From the NCBI GenBank assembly GCA_021397835.1, contig JAJFZO010000256.1:2650501-2714500 (forward strand): DNA of 64,000 nucleotides, given 5' to 3'. Below the pieces are notes generated by a model. That model did not search any database. It saw only the letters and a list, made by a program, of their open reading frames with translations, and was not told the origin of the DNA. Within the stretch, counting starts at the first letter, position 1. Each line of letters begins with the position of its first letter. Positions 51,201-63,612 of this stretch are shown here, one piece after another. The translations under genes and the position numbers were made by a program. The stretch is from Moringa oleifera. Its lineage: Eukaryota; Streptophyta; Magnoliopsida; Brassicales; Moringaceae.

Positions 51201-51852
51201 TACACATAGCTAGACAACAACCAAATTTGGTAAGTTCTTACTATCTAACTTCAAAGCTGAATTAATCCACCAGCACTTTATGGCCTCAGTAAACAGTCAC
51301 TTCCTGTAAACAAAGAATAATCTAAACCAAAACTAACAATCAATCAAGAAGCCACTAAAAACGCAAGAAGTTAATATACTACTTGGCAAAAATCTTCAAA
51401 CAGAACCAAAAAAGGAACAGAAAAGCACATGGTTTGACAAAGGACAAAGAAACTAAGACTAAAAGAAGAATCCAAGAAGCAGCAGAGTAGAACCAGTAAA
51501 CCCAAAAAGGAAAATAACCAGTACAAACCGCTCATTCAAATATGAAAAAGGCGAAAAGAAAAAGTAACTAAAACACTAACTTCACAACCAAAACCAAAAC
51601 CAAAACCAAAACCAAAAAAAGCCACCCAACTTCCAATACTACTAAAAAAAAATTCATGTAAATTAGAACACTAACCTTCTCACCTCTCTCGATATACTTA
51701 ACAGCAACAAGCTCCTCAGTCTGCTTATCCCTCATCAACCTTGCAACGCCGAAATTACCGGAGCCGATGTCGCGAACCAGCTCGTATCGATCGCTATCAT
51801 GCATAATCGGCAGGTCCATGCCAGGCCCCACTGTTACCGCTTGTCGATCCAT
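48239..51852 (-). CDS. SnRK2 protein kinase, subclass III (SnRK2.6/OST1-like)
   Basis: Nine exons on the minus strand: 51852-51676, 50247-50173, 50085-49984, 49909-49856, 49765-49673, 49179-49087, 48915-48811, 48731-48633 and 48532-48239, giving 363 residues (Arabidopsis OST1 has 362). It is a Ser/Thr kinase central to abscisic-acid signalling, normally held off by PP2C phosphatases and acting on SLAC1 and ABF factors. All kinase elements are present: G-loop GSGNFG (30-35), Lys52, HRD with Asp142 and DFG with Asp162. The activation loop [17 protein letters not shown] carries Ser177, equivalent to OST1 Ser175. The C-terminal SnRK2 box ([18 protein letters not shown]) and acidic ABA box ([12 protein letters not shown] end) define subclass III. 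The start MDRQAVTV and the C-terminal [13 protein letters not shown] segment favour OST1 over SnRK2.2/2.3. Confidence 0.95.
51590..51620. repeat. (AACCAA)n hexanucleotide repeat in kinase intron 1
   Basis: About five tandem copies of an AACCAA-type unit lie just inside intron 1 of the kinase gene (50248-51675). The rest of this 1.4-kb intron shows no other feature. Confidence 0.85.
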
Positions 51853-52343
51853 TTCTGTACCTCTATGTATCTCACACACACACACACACAAAAACAAGCA
51901 AAATCCTCGTCGATTTTATGAACCCAACAAAACACGCATTGTCACTTCATTGATTCCATGAAGAAAAAGTAAGTACTGAACCAAATTGTTTGAGCATCCA
52001 AAAGAGGCCGAAGATCGAGATCAAGCAAGAAAGAGAAGGTGATGGTGGTAGTCACGGGGCAGAACGTGAACCGTTAAGATTGCGGAGAGGGAAGATGGTG
52101 GGTGGGTGAGGAAAGAGACCGGAGATGGGGCTTTGCTCGTGAAATCTTTACCCACTCAAATGGGTTTCCTGAGCTTTTATTCCCTTTTTCTTGTCTCCTT
52201 TATATGTTTTTATTTTCTCGGGTGGCAATCAAAAGTTGTAGAGGCGGTGAACAGACATAGAGAGGAGAGCTCGTGAACTCTTCTCTTCTCTTTTTTACCT
52301 TGCTTTCCCTCTCTATAACACGCACTTCCTCTCTCTCCCTTCT

Positions 52344-52347
<4 letters not shown>

Positions 52348-52374
<27 letters not shown>

Positions 52375-52375
52375 C
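52348..52375. repeat. (CT)n tract in the kinase promoter/5' UTR
   Basis: On the kinase (minus) strand this is a GA tract about 500 bp upstream of the ATG. The interval 51853-52480 has gene-like composition and is probably 5' UTR and core promoter. Confidence 0.85.
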
Positions 52376-52479
52376 ACCTCTGTAAGCAGCTTTTCGGTCG
52401 GTGTTTTATCCAAAGACCCTTGAGGGAAGGAAAGACGAGCCAGAGAGAGAGAGTGAGAGATATTTTTATCTTTAAACTA

Positions 52480-55400
52480 TCATTTGTCCATCAATTCAGT
52501 GAAACGTCAAAAATGACGAAAATGTCCACGTTTTTCAGGGGAATCTCCGTATTTTTGTCTGGATGTTTTGCCACAATGACGAAAATAGCCTTACTTGGAT
52601 AAGGTTTCGCAAGTTTCAAGAATCCTTTTTCTTTTTCCACGAAAATGATTGGCCCAAGGAATATCCAGTGCATTGTGGTACATGCTCACTGCAGTGGACT
52701 CTCTTGTCTTTATATTATATTATATATATATATATATATATATTATTTGTCTAAAATACAATATTAAAATTTGCAAATTAGTGATTGATTTTATACAATA
52801 ACATATGATAATTAAGTTTTTATTTAGATTTATTTTAAAATATTTATATAAATAGTTAAAACTTATATATGTAGATGGATGTAATAAATTTTAAATTAAG
52901 TGAATTTTAAAAAATAAATTATCACCTAATATTAACTTAAAGAAACATGATAAACTAAAATTTTTAATTATTTTATGTATTTATTTTAATTTTTAGAAGT
53001 TCATAAAAAATTAAACAAATTTTTTTTACTAATAAAAAGACTTAGCTTCTTCCTTTTAAATATGTGGAGCCCTCAAACAAATTTCAACTTAATTTAACTT
53101 TAAAAAAAAAAGTTCAAGAAAACGGATTGATTAAAATATTAATAATATATATAAGTTTAGGTTATAGTAAGGTGACCGCATGAAATCATTTATTTTAATT
53201 TATAACGTGTAACGAGTTATAAGTCGGGTTCCCACCCGACATTTGTCACCGATTTTTTCATTTGAAAAATCATTCAACATTTTTTACCCAAGAAGGCTAA
53301 AAGAGAATTACCACATTAGGTTTTTTTTTTTAAATTTATTGGTTAATTCTCAATAAAGGTATCAATTGAAGTGTCGGAAATCGAATTAAGATTTATAATA
53401 GAAATATTTAATAAATTAGTTTTTTAATTTGATAATTTAAATTGTGATAACGATATGGCAAAATTAATGAGAAAATATAAAAAGTAAATTAGAAATTATA
53501 TTCACTTTTTTATTTAAATTCATATGTACCCAATGATTCATTTATTCTTTTAATTTAATTTAAATTTCAGATCGGTACAAATGAATTCTAAAAAAATTAA
53601 TTCCTCAATTTTAAATATTAATTTTTAACTCTCACGAGTTTTTTTAAAATTTTTAAAAATAAAAAATTATAAAAATGTTTTTAATACTAAAAAAATTTTG
53701 AAATTTAGTTTGTAAGAGTAACTTTAATATGTTTTTTTAAAATATTTTATAAAATTCTCAAATTGAATATCTTGAATTTTCATGAATTTTTTGACAAAAT
53801 TTAAATGGATCGAAATTAAAATATTTGATCCAATCAATATTTCGATTTGTGTAAAATAAAAATTAGATGTAGCCCAAGATTTTTTTAGACTTTAAATTAA
53901 TTCTATTATCTAATATCTTGTCAAATATTTATATTAAAAATATTTTTAAAAAATAATTAAATTAAAATTGAAAAATTAATGATACAATACCAATACGTGA
54001 TAATTGTTTTATCTAGTAAATTATTTTTTTAATTTGATATTATAACCCAATATAAAAAATACAAAAGTATAAAACCGGCACAATTTATAAAAAAAAAGTA
54101 TTTAAATTAAAATAATAATATAAAGGTTGTTCCACAATTCAAAATTTTGCTAAATTTCATGCATAAGAAAACCTCAAATGTCAATGTATTCACACTTGAG
54201 GGTATTGTTGTTCCAATTTCCAATGCTTCACTCCCAAGCATGTGATTGGTTTCTTGAGGGGCACATGCTTCAATCATATGATAAAATATATCTATGGATA
54301 GCAATGGAGGGAACCAATTTAATTGTAACAATAGAGGAATGTGATGGACTAATGGCACCAAATCATTGGTTAAATAGAAAGTGGTTCCTTCCCAAACATG
54401 AGACTTACCATTTTTCTTATGAACACTTGATGTGATATTGTTGGTAGGGTTCGTAAAGATATTTAGGAAAATATTTCAAAGTGAAGATAGGAAGAAATGT
54501 AATTGTCGCGTGTTTGGGTTTGACAATATATATTTTAAAATTATAATAAATAATTTTAAAATATAAATTTAAAATAATTAAAATTTCAAAACAAATAATA
54601 GTTATAATTTGAAAAAAAAAAGGTATGTTGTAGTATTCATAAATTTGTTGAATTTCATGGTGGGTAAAATCTAGATGTTAATATTGAAACTATAGCCTAT
54701 AATTGAAAATATTGTTTTTATTTTCAATCATTTACTTTATAACATATAATTAGTGAGTCGATGAACATATACCTGAGGTGATCATGATTTGATTTAAACG
54801 AATGAACTAAACTGTAATTTTTAAATTTTAAATCAAATAAAAATTGATATAAATAGTTTCAATTATAATTCATGTAAATTTTAAAACAAAACAAAAATTG
54901 TTAGTTTCGGTTTAGTTCTTAAAAATTTTAATTTTTAAAAATAATTTTAATTTAAATATATATAATAGATATATAATTATTTTATTTTTATTATTTTATT
55001 AAAAAATTATAATTAAAATATTAATTATCGAATGTAAAACGTATCAAATCTAAATTGAACTTGAATTTAAACTTAAATAGCTTATAAATCAAAATATAAA
55101 TTATTTTTAAACCAAATTTTAACAGAAACTAAAATTTAATAATTTAAATTTTAATTATTGTAATTATAAATCTTGAACCTTAAACAAACGATTCAAAATC
55201 CAAATCTAACTTAACCCTAATTGTAGCAGTCCTTGCATACCAAATATCTATTTGGGTATGTCTATATTAACAAATATTATGGTAACAACGGAGGATTTGA
55301 TGGGTTCATGTCCTCCACTCATTGGTTTCCGAGAAAGTAGTTTCCATCCAAACAGTGATTTTTTGTTGGTATCTTTGTAAAGAAATTAAAAAAAAAAAAA

Positions 55401-55612
55401 AAAAAAGCCATTCATTTGAGCTCAAGGGGTGATTCATTTCTTTGCAATGAGCTGTGATAGCAGTCATTTTGGCCCAGGGGGCTTATATTTGGGCCGTATG
55501 CTGTTACTGTGGTTTTTAGTATTAGACTCGCAGGTGAGGCAGCAAGCAGAGAGACAGGGCCGAAGCTGCGGGGGCGACCACAGAAGGAAGGTTGTGACAC
55601 AGAGATGTGGCG
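52480..55612. other. A+T-rich spacer between the divergent kinase and PPR genes
   Basis: It contains a TA microsatellite (about 52710-52743) and a poly-A run (55387-55405). Two blocks of normal composition (about 54120-54440 and 55220-55360) share a loose motif around TCATTGGTT and AGAAAGTGGTTCC and may be transposon-derived. Neither encodes anything I recognise. The last about 180 bases are the PPR 5' UTR. Confidence 0.5.
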
Positions 55613-55616
55613 ATGA
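55605..55616 (+). promoter_or_regulatory. Three-codon uORF overlapping the PPR start codon
   Basis: ATG TGG CGA TGA at 55605-55616. Its TGA (55614-55616) overlaps the first main ATG (55613-55615) as ATGA. Ribosomes starting here would have to back up or reinitiate, or would use the next ATG at 55616. Confidence 0.5.
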
Positions 55617-58600
55617 TGCTGAGCAGAGCTCAAGAGCTCTCTCCATCTCTTACATTGACGCCTACTTCCCTTTCTTTGAACCGTACCTTGATAAAACCAG
55701 CTTTGAGTTTCCCTATTATGCGCACTTCCTCTTTCTCGCCCCTTTCTCTCCTCCGCTCCCTCTCCTTCTCCATACACCATCATCACCACCACAGCCGCCG
55801 CCTTTTTCGGTCTCTCTCGACCCATCGCCTTCAGGCGACCGCTTCGACAACTGCCAGTACTAGATGGTACCCGTTTCCACAGCCTCTAAGGGCGCCGCCG
55901 CGGAGAGCGGCTGTGCAACGCAGTGCGACTTTCGTCGAACACTTGGGCAGCCAATCGGGGCTTCCTGAGGGACAAGAGGAGAAGTGGGACTTTTCCAATT
56001 ACAGTAGCGAGAGCGAAACTTTTGGTTTTGAAGAAGACAGTAGTGCGGGTCTCGCGGGGAATGATATGAAGCACTTGGCGGCGCCGGAACTAGAGGTAAA
56101 GGAGCTGCAGGAGCTGCCGGAGCAGTGGCGTAGGTCGAGGCTGGCGTGGCTTTGCAAGGAGCTTCCGGCGCACAAGGCGGGCACGCTGGTGAGGATCCTC
56201 AATGCGCAGAGAAAGTGGATGCGCCAGGAGGACGCCACCTACGTAGCTGTCCATTGTATGCGAATTCGCGAGAACGAGGCTGGCTTCAGGGTAAATTTCT
56301 AAATTTATAATTGCTTATATGAGTTGATTATCTTTATTGGTTCATGAATTGGTGTGTTAAAAAGGAAGTACTTCCATTGCCATTGTCTTTATTTACGATA
56401 CAGGAAACTTAAGGATAGTGTTTGCACCTCATTACCAATTTGAATTAAAAGCTACAGTTTTTGGGTTTCATCCCACTGGTTGATGGAGATTGAATACAGT
56501 TAACTGTCTTGGTCTTGTTTTTGACATCATTGAATAATTGTTAGTATTCATCTCTCTTGTTGTATGAGTGTACAGTAGGCATGAGAATTGGGAGTTATTG
56601 GAATAATATTTCAGGTTATCACATTGGGTTTATACTTACATTGTTATATTGAGGTCAAAGAATAAGATTCTTCATAATCGTATCTGCCCATTAGATAATG
56701 TATGGTGATTTGCTGATGAAGCTTAAGTTTTATGTTGAACATTGTTATGTTTCAGGTGTACAAATGGATGATGCAGCAACACTGGTATAGATTTGATTTT
56801 TCTCTTGCTACCAAGCTAGCAGATTACATGGGTAAGGAGCGGAAGTTTGCAAAATGTCGCGAGATATTTGATGACATAATCAATCAAGGACGTGTGCCTA
56901 GTGAATCTACATTTCATATTTTGATTGTTGCCTATCTTGGTGCACCTGTCCAGGGTTGCCTGGAGGAAGCCTGTAGCATTTACAATCGAATGATTCAGTT
57001 GGGAGGTTACCAACCTCGCCTTAGCTTGCATAATTCTCTTTTCAAAGCTCTGGTCAGCAAACCAGGAGGTTCTTCAAAACATTACCTTAAACAGGCTGAG
57101 TTTATCTTTCACAATTTGGTGACATCAGGCCTTGAGATACAAAAGGATATTTATGGTGGTCTAATTTGGTTACACAGCTACCAAGACACAATAGATAAAA
57201 AAAGGATAGTTTCTCTGAGAGAAGAGATGCAACAGGCAGGTTTTCAGGAGGGTAGAGAGGTGCTTGTGTCCCTATTGAGAGCTTGCTCAAAGGAGGGTGA
57301 TTTGGAAGAAGCAGAAAGAACTTGGATGAAGCTACTCCAATGTGATGATGGCATCCCTTCTCAAGCTTTTGTCTATAGAATGGAAGTGTATGCAAAGCGT
57401 GGGGAGTTAATGAGATCCTTGGAAATTTTCAGTGAGATGAAAGAGCATCTTGGTTCTGCAAGTGTTGCAGCATACCACAAGATCATAGAGATTTTGTGCA
57501 AAGCTGAGCAAATGGAACTGACAGAATCCTTGATGAAAGAATTTGTAGAGAGTGGTAAGAAGCCACTTATGCCATCTTACATCGATTCAGTGAGTATGTA
57601 CCTCAATTTGGGTTTACATGATAAACTGGAGTTAGCTTTCAGAGATTGCATGGAGAAATGTCAACCCAACCGAACTATTTACAATATATATTTGGAATCC
57701 TTGGTTAAAGTTGGTAACCTTGGCAAGGCAGAGGAGATTTTCAACCAAATGTGTAGTAATGGGACAATTGGTGTTAATACCCATTCGTGCAATACCATTC
57801 TACGCGGGTACCTTAGTTCTGGAGACTATATGAAAGCAGAAAAGATATATGACATGATGTGTCAGAAGAAATATGATATTGAATCCTCATTAATGGAAAA
57901 GCTTGATTATGTCCTAAGCCTAGTCAGGAAAGAAGTTAAGAAACCTCTAAGTATAAAATTAAGCAAGGAACAAAGAGAGATGCTGGTAGGTTTGCTGTTA
58001 GGTGGGTTGCAAATTGAATCAGATGAAGAGAGGAAGAACCATATGATCCGATTCGAGTTCAGAGAGGATTGTGGCATGCATTCAATTTTGAGGCAGCATA
58101 TACATAACCAATACCATGAGTGGTTACATCCTTCTTGTAAGCCAAGTGATGGTAGCGATGATATACCGTACAAATTTTCCACCATTTCACATTCTTACTT
58201 TGGTTTCTACGCAGACCAATTCTTTCCAAGAGGTCGGTATGCGATTCCAAAGCTAATACATCGATGGTTGTCACCACGCGTTCTTGCATACTGGTACATG
58301 TATGGTGGGCATAGAACATCATCAGGGGATATTTTGTTGAAGGTGAAGGGAAATTTGGAGGGTGTTGAGAAGGTAGTGAAAACATTGAAAGCAAAGTCTC
58401 TTGATTGTCAGGTGAAGAAGAAGGGGAGAATATTTTGGATAGGCCTTCTGGGAAGCAATTCAACTTGGTTCTGGAAATTGACAGAACCTTACATACTAAA
58501 CGACTTAAAAGATTTTCCGAAAGCAGGCTGCGAAACCAAGGAGAACAGCGGGGTAGAAGATCAAAACATCAACTTCGACAGCACATCTGATTCCGATGAA

Positions 58601-58636
58601 AAGGCTTCGGATAACAGTGATGATGATGGCTTGTAG
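55613..58636 (+). CDS. OTP51: Plastid PPR protein with C-terminal LAGLIDADG-like domain (OTP51 type)
   Basis: Exons 55613-56290 and 56756-58636 give about 852 residues (Arabidopsis OTP51, At2g15820, is about 850). The first about 75 residues form a Ser/Arg-rich transit peptide that contains six consecutive His. A conserved block around [21 protein letters not shown] precedes P-class PPR motifs (about 240-600), for example [11 protein letters not shown] and [21 protein letters not shown]. The C-terminal domain (about 630-800) is LAGLIDADG-like, with [12 protein letters not shown] and [15 protein letters not shown]. The acidic residues expected in both motifs (as in GD.. and DDG) are absent, in keeping with an RNA-splicing role. 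OTP51 is needed for splicing of plastid ycf3 intron 2. An acidic tail ends the protein. The GTG at 55607 was rejected as a start. Confidence 0.93.
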
Positions 58637-59769
58637 TACATCTGTTTTTGTCATGGTTATGCCCATAAGATAAGACTTTTTGTTCAGGCTGCCCACATTG
58701 AAAAACCAGGTACTGCTTGCAGAATAGTGGGTGGTAATTGAGTTTGAAGAAGCTAGGAAGCTTCTCAACCAGTTTGCTTTCTAACAGTTGGCAAGTCATG
58801 GAATTGTACATGTTAAAGTGCATACAGACTTAAGTTATGATTAAACCAAGTAGGTCTAGAATGTTTATATCTTTGAGGAGCTCCGTATAATAGGGTTCCA
58901 TGTTGTATGTTTACTGTCTGTTTACTTTTCATTCCGCTTATCAACTTTCCTGGAAATATCCCTTTTCTGTGAAACAGTTGCTGGGGTTGTAACTTACTAG
59001 ACAGAAATCTGGGCTTTTGTGGTTAATATGCGGTTGAAATGATTATTTCAAGTCTTTTATGTACTACGAAATATTGATTCTGATTCTATAATCTATAAAA
59101 ATACATTAATGATTCTGCCTGCATGTGTTATGTGTGTATTTACATTCTAAGCTGGGTTTGTGTCACCTGTCCAGGTTCACCAAAATTCTGCATAAACTGC
59201 TGGTTTTAAGGAACTTTGATTATGCAAAATTGCAAAAGTGAGGGCCAGAAAAGAAGCCTGCGGCTTTATCTGCTCCTGTTTTCTTTGGTCCTTGCTTTTT
59301 CTTTCAGATTAGATTCCACATAGGTAAGAGAATTTAGCTTTTTTTTTTTTTTTTTGAATCTCACGTTATGCATCTTCGTGGAATCTGAACTCAAATTTAT
59401 AGTTTATTAAGATATTAATTGACATGAGAAATTTAAGTTTAAGCAACATGACTTCTGCATTGGATTGGTTTAATATTTTTTTAGTTTAATTTCTTCTTAA
59501 AAAATATAAAAATAGCATAACACATATAGTGACATCAATTAAAAAATGCTATCAATTTTCAGCTTTTGGAGTGTCTCCTGTGGTTATCTTAGGGAGAGTT
59601 TCGTGCTTCTTTAAGCCCTCTCAAATGCAGCTTGGCCTTGATCACTATTTTTAAGTTTTGTCCCTTTAAACATGAACATCGAGAGGGTGGATCCTTACTT
59701 GTGATTTGTATGGTCAGTCTCCATATTGGATTGGAAGTGTGCTCTGACTTAAGTTGAAATTTTTGAAAG
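58637..59769. other. PPR 3' UTR and spacer
   Basis: Normal-composition sequence to about 59300 is likely 3' UTR. A poly-T run at 59340-59356 and A+T-rich DNA follow. No gene is seen. Confidence 0.5.
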
Positions 59770-62700
59770 AAGAAAGTGAGGATGTTACCATTGATGATAA
59801 ATGGATAGTAGATTCATTGGAAACTGGTAAGCAATGCCTGATAAGGAAGGTAATGCAAAACAAAGCACTTAAATAGATGCAATGAGAACAGTGTTAGGCA
59901 AAGTTTGAAAGATCAGAAGAGGGCTGGCGGTGCGTGAGATAAGAGAAAGGCTTTTTGTGTTTCGGTTCTTAGATTCATTGATAAAATCAAAATCTTAATG
60001 AAGCAGCCGTAATCTTTCAGTAAGTTGTTGGCTGTGTTCCAAGAATTTGAGGATTATTCTGCTTCCAATAGGTCGACTTTGGAATGGTGCCTGTTTTGGA
60101 TTCAAATTGATGGCCTGCTTATTGCGTGTATGACTGTCAAGATTGGCACAGTGCTGGGGGGAACAATAGGGGATGTGGAGGAGGTGGAGACATTGTAGGA
60201 CAACATAGCATTTTGAAAGTGGCTGAGAGTGAGGGTATTGGCAAACATCAAAAGCCGCTTCAAAGATGTAGTAAATTGGCTCTTTAAGATGAAAGGAAAA
60301 TTACGGTTTTCTTCTGCTACGAACGATTACTAGATTTCTGCTATGGGTATGGGTTAGTAGAACATCAGGAGCAGGATTGTCAGCGCTTTCTCACCCTTAA
60401 GCTTGCATTAAGTAATAATCAAAGGGAGTATGGTCCTTGGCTGAGAGCAGAAGGATCCAACTTATTTTTTTTTAATTTTTTTCCTAATTTGGCTAATAAC
60501 CATTCAAACCTAGCTCCTACAGCCAAGTTACCATCAGTCTAATTCGCCACCCAACATTAAGGTTATTGATCAGAGTTTGGCAGAAGCAATGAACCCGAAG
60601 AGGGTAACTCGGAAGCCCATTACCACATCGATATTGTTAGAGGCAAGATTCTCGACGAACGATGGCAAACTGAAGCTACCCCATATCCCGAAAATTAGGG
60701 AGCCAATCATGCCCCACGTTATGCATGAGATTAATGCAACACAAACAAAGGAGGCAATGGAGCATTTCACGGAAAAACTGGGCCACGTCTATTCTCTACA
60801 TGGCGGTGGCCCTTGTGCCGAGCCACCCATATTGAGCAAGCCCTACTTATGTTGTCCCCAGTGGGCTCCAAGTACCTTCAGCCGACTCTCATGAATCCAT
60901 ACGCCAGTCCACCACGTCCTCAACCCAAGTTGGTAAGTCTGAGAGCAAATGGAAGAGGCTGACTCGAGGGACTAGTGCTGGTCCTTCGGCTTTTGTTATA
61001 CAGCCATTTGAATGGAAGAAAACTCAATGGGAATGAATGGGGAGATTGTAGTTGCAGCTATAATATCGATGGAAGCTAGTTATTGCCAGCCCCATCGGGA
61101 GAAAAGAATATCCTTACCTAAAATTGTCAAGGTCATGGGGTCCGTCGGACAGTTTAGGAACTAACCAAGATGATTAGGTATTATAATCCCCAGATTCTCT
61201 TTTTTATGTGAAACAAAAAGGAAAAAAACATAAATGGAATAGATGCGGATCAAGTTGGACTTTGTAGGATGCTTTGTTGTAGAAGGAGAAGGGAGGAGAG
61301 GCGGGCTTGCTCCTTTTTAGTGGAAGGATTACAGTTTCTTTACAGTTCTACTCACATAACCATGTTGACATATGGCTACTAGGGAATGATTTAACACCTA
61401 AATGGAGATCTATGCCTAAGGTACAAGACCGCATGGCTTCTTAGAACTTGTTGAGAAAACTACACTCTCTTTCCAATCTCCCGTGGTTATGTGCTGGAGA
61501 CTTCAACTAGAGAAACTAGGTGGTACTGTTTGAAACGGGAGGCAACTAACAAACTTCTGCAAGGCCATTGAGGACTATAAGTTCATAGATATCCTAGTAA
61601 TAGAACCAATCCTTACTTGGTCTCAAGGGCAAGGTGAAGGACAAATGTTGGAACAACTTGATCGAGAGTTGGTTAATCAAGTTTGGTTGGATGCGTTCCC
61701 AAGCTTCATAGAGCATCATGTTCCAGTGTCCTCGTCTGACCATTTGTCTCTATTGTTTTTTTCTCTAGTACTCCATCTCATGTCTGGTTCAAAGGGAAAC
61801 ATTTTTAGTTTGAGAACATGTGGGCCTTACATACTAATTGTGAGCAAGTCATTGCGGAATACTAGAGTTCTAGTGAGGCAGGTTCATGGTATGAAATCAA
61901 GCAAACTCGAGGGGTATAGAGCAACACTGACCCATTGGAATAAGGCAGTATTTGGTAAGATATATTTTCAAATTCAACAACAATAACATGAACTGCATAG
62001 ACTCATGCTTGATAGAGAAAAAGGTACAACCCTAGTAGATGTTGAAGAGTGCAAGAAAAAGCTTAATGATCTTTTTCATAAAAAAGAAGTAATGTGGCGT
62101 CAAAGATCAAGATGTGCTTGGCTAAAGAAAAGGGTTCGAAACACCAAGTTCTTTTATTCATTTACTTTTTGGAGGAGGAGAATTAATAAGATCTCCAGGA
62201 TAAAGGATACTAATGAGGTATAGGTAACAAATGAAGAGCAAATAGTTGGGAGTCTTTATGAACAATATCCCAAACATCTTTTTTATCTCCTTAGCCATTA
62301 ATGTAGAAAGGGTCTGCCAAGCTATTTAAGGTCGATTATCCAACAAGTAATTAAGATGTAAGCAGCATTAGAAAAAGTTTATCCTACAGTAAAGATTACC
62401 AAAGTGTTGCATCAAATAGATCCTAATAAAGCCCTGGGACCTGATGGTGTGAATGCAGACTTTTGCTAGAAATATTAGCACATGGTTGGTAGAGATATTA
62501 CAGACAAGGTACTAGAGATTTTGAATTAAATATCAGCTTTGGGAGAGATAAACCAAACTAATATCTACTGCTCCCAAAGGTAGAAGGTCCTATGACAATT
62601 GGAGACTTTCGCCCTGTTAACCTTTGTAATGTGGCTTATAAACTTATTTCTGAAGTGTTGGCATGAAGTGTTGGCAAACAGACTGCAAATTGTTTTGCCT

Positions 62701-63015
62701 GAGGTGATCAGTGAAAATCAATCAACATTCTTGAAAGGGAGAGTCATCTTTGATAATGCATTGATTGTCCATGAGACCACTCATTCTATGCGAGAAAGGT
62801 AAATTGAGAAAAGAGAACAACTAACCCTTAAGATCAATATAAGTAGAACTTATGATCGAGTGGAATGGTCATATTTGAAAGCTACTATGAGAACTCTTGG
62901 CTATTCTGGTTGATGGGTTACTTTGATCATCGAATGTGGGTTAATATTAGTCTGTTATTCAATATTGGTTAATGGCCAAATATATGGAAGCATCACACCA
63001 TCTAGGGGTCTCTGA
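59770..63015 (+). mobile_element. Decayed LINE (L1-type non-LTR retrotransposon), 3'-truncated
   Basis: Ordered but frame-broken domains lie on the plus strand. A DUF4283-like ORF1 region spans about 59780-60215 (DDKWIVDSLETGKQCL, then GLAVREIRERLFVFRF, then FWIQIDGL). A CCHC knuckle is intact at about 60330-60375 (CYGCGLVEHQEQDC), followed by YGPWLRA. An EEP endonuclease is marked by LPWLCAGDFN (about 61480), TWSQGQ.., LDRELVNQVW and SSSDH (61610-61745). The reverse transcriptase starts at about 62340 (GPDGVNADF, GDFRPVNLCNVAYKLI, ENQSTFLKGRVIFDNALIVHE, RTYDRVEWSYL) and breaks off after SILVNGQIYGSITPSRGL. The catalytic YxDD block and the 3' end are missing. Many stops and frameshifts rule out activity. 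Confidence 0.88.
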
Positions 63016-63612
63016 TAAAAAACATACCATTCAAGTTATTTTTATTTTTATGATAGATTCTTCAAGTCAATAAAAATTTCGGTAATATAATAATAAAAAA
63101 ATAGTTAAATTGTTTATGCAATATTTAATATCTTATATAATGATAATACCATTTATTACGAAATTGTTGTGTTTTATTTTTATAAAAAATAATTTTATAA
63201 TAATTTATTATAATCTTATTAAAAATTATTTTTTTCATTAATTTAGAATTCAAGAAATGTTTTTTATTTATCACAAAGAGATTATTGCTTTGCCTAATCA
63301 ACCACATTCTTCAAAATAAATAATAAAAAAATAAAAGCAAAGAAAAGACTGTAGAGAAAATAAAAGACCAAAAACCATGAAAAAGGCTATGGATGCATAG
63401 GGAGTCCGTTTTGGGCAGCAATGAGGAAGTTTTTCTATATTCCGCAGATACCCTTGGACCCATCTTTTCTGTCTCCTCCATGAGATGCCATTTTTGAAGA
63501 ACAGCCGCTCTCTCCCTCTCCCTCCCTTTTGCTCCTTGAAAAAAAGAAAAAGCCTGTTTCAGTAGTGAGTTACAAAGAAAAACGTACCGGGAAGATATCG
63601 CAAGACGAGAAA
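63016..63612. other. A+T-rich spacer and promoter/5' UTR of the last gene
   Basis: 63016-63330 is A+T-rich. From about 63400 composition rises, with CTCTCTCCCTCTCCCTCCC (about 63508-63527) as a probable pyrimidine-patch promoter or leader. Confidence 0.5.

Noticed and set aside
52273..52602. 109-codon frame upstream of the kinase
   Set aside because: Low-complexity Leu/Ser from the CT repeat; it is antisense to the kinase promoter.
54178..54435. 85-codon plus-strand frame in the kinase-PPR spacer
   Set aside because: No recognisable domain, no exon neighbours, A+T-rich surroundings; more likely chance or an old transposon trace.
54330..55360. Loose similarity between about 54330-54400 and 55280-55360
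   Set aside because: Short and imperfect; not enough to call a repeat family without alignment.
55429..55863. Overlapping 144-codon frame across the PPR 5' end
   Set aside because: It runs out of frame over the transit peptide; the PPR frame is supported by the family match.
60577..60894. 105-codon ORF
   Set aside because: It lies between the zinc knuckle and the endonuclease of the LINE remnant, with no independent gene signals.
61645..61986. 113-codon ORF after the PPR gene
   Set aside because: It is the endonuclease part of the decayed LINE, not a separate gene.
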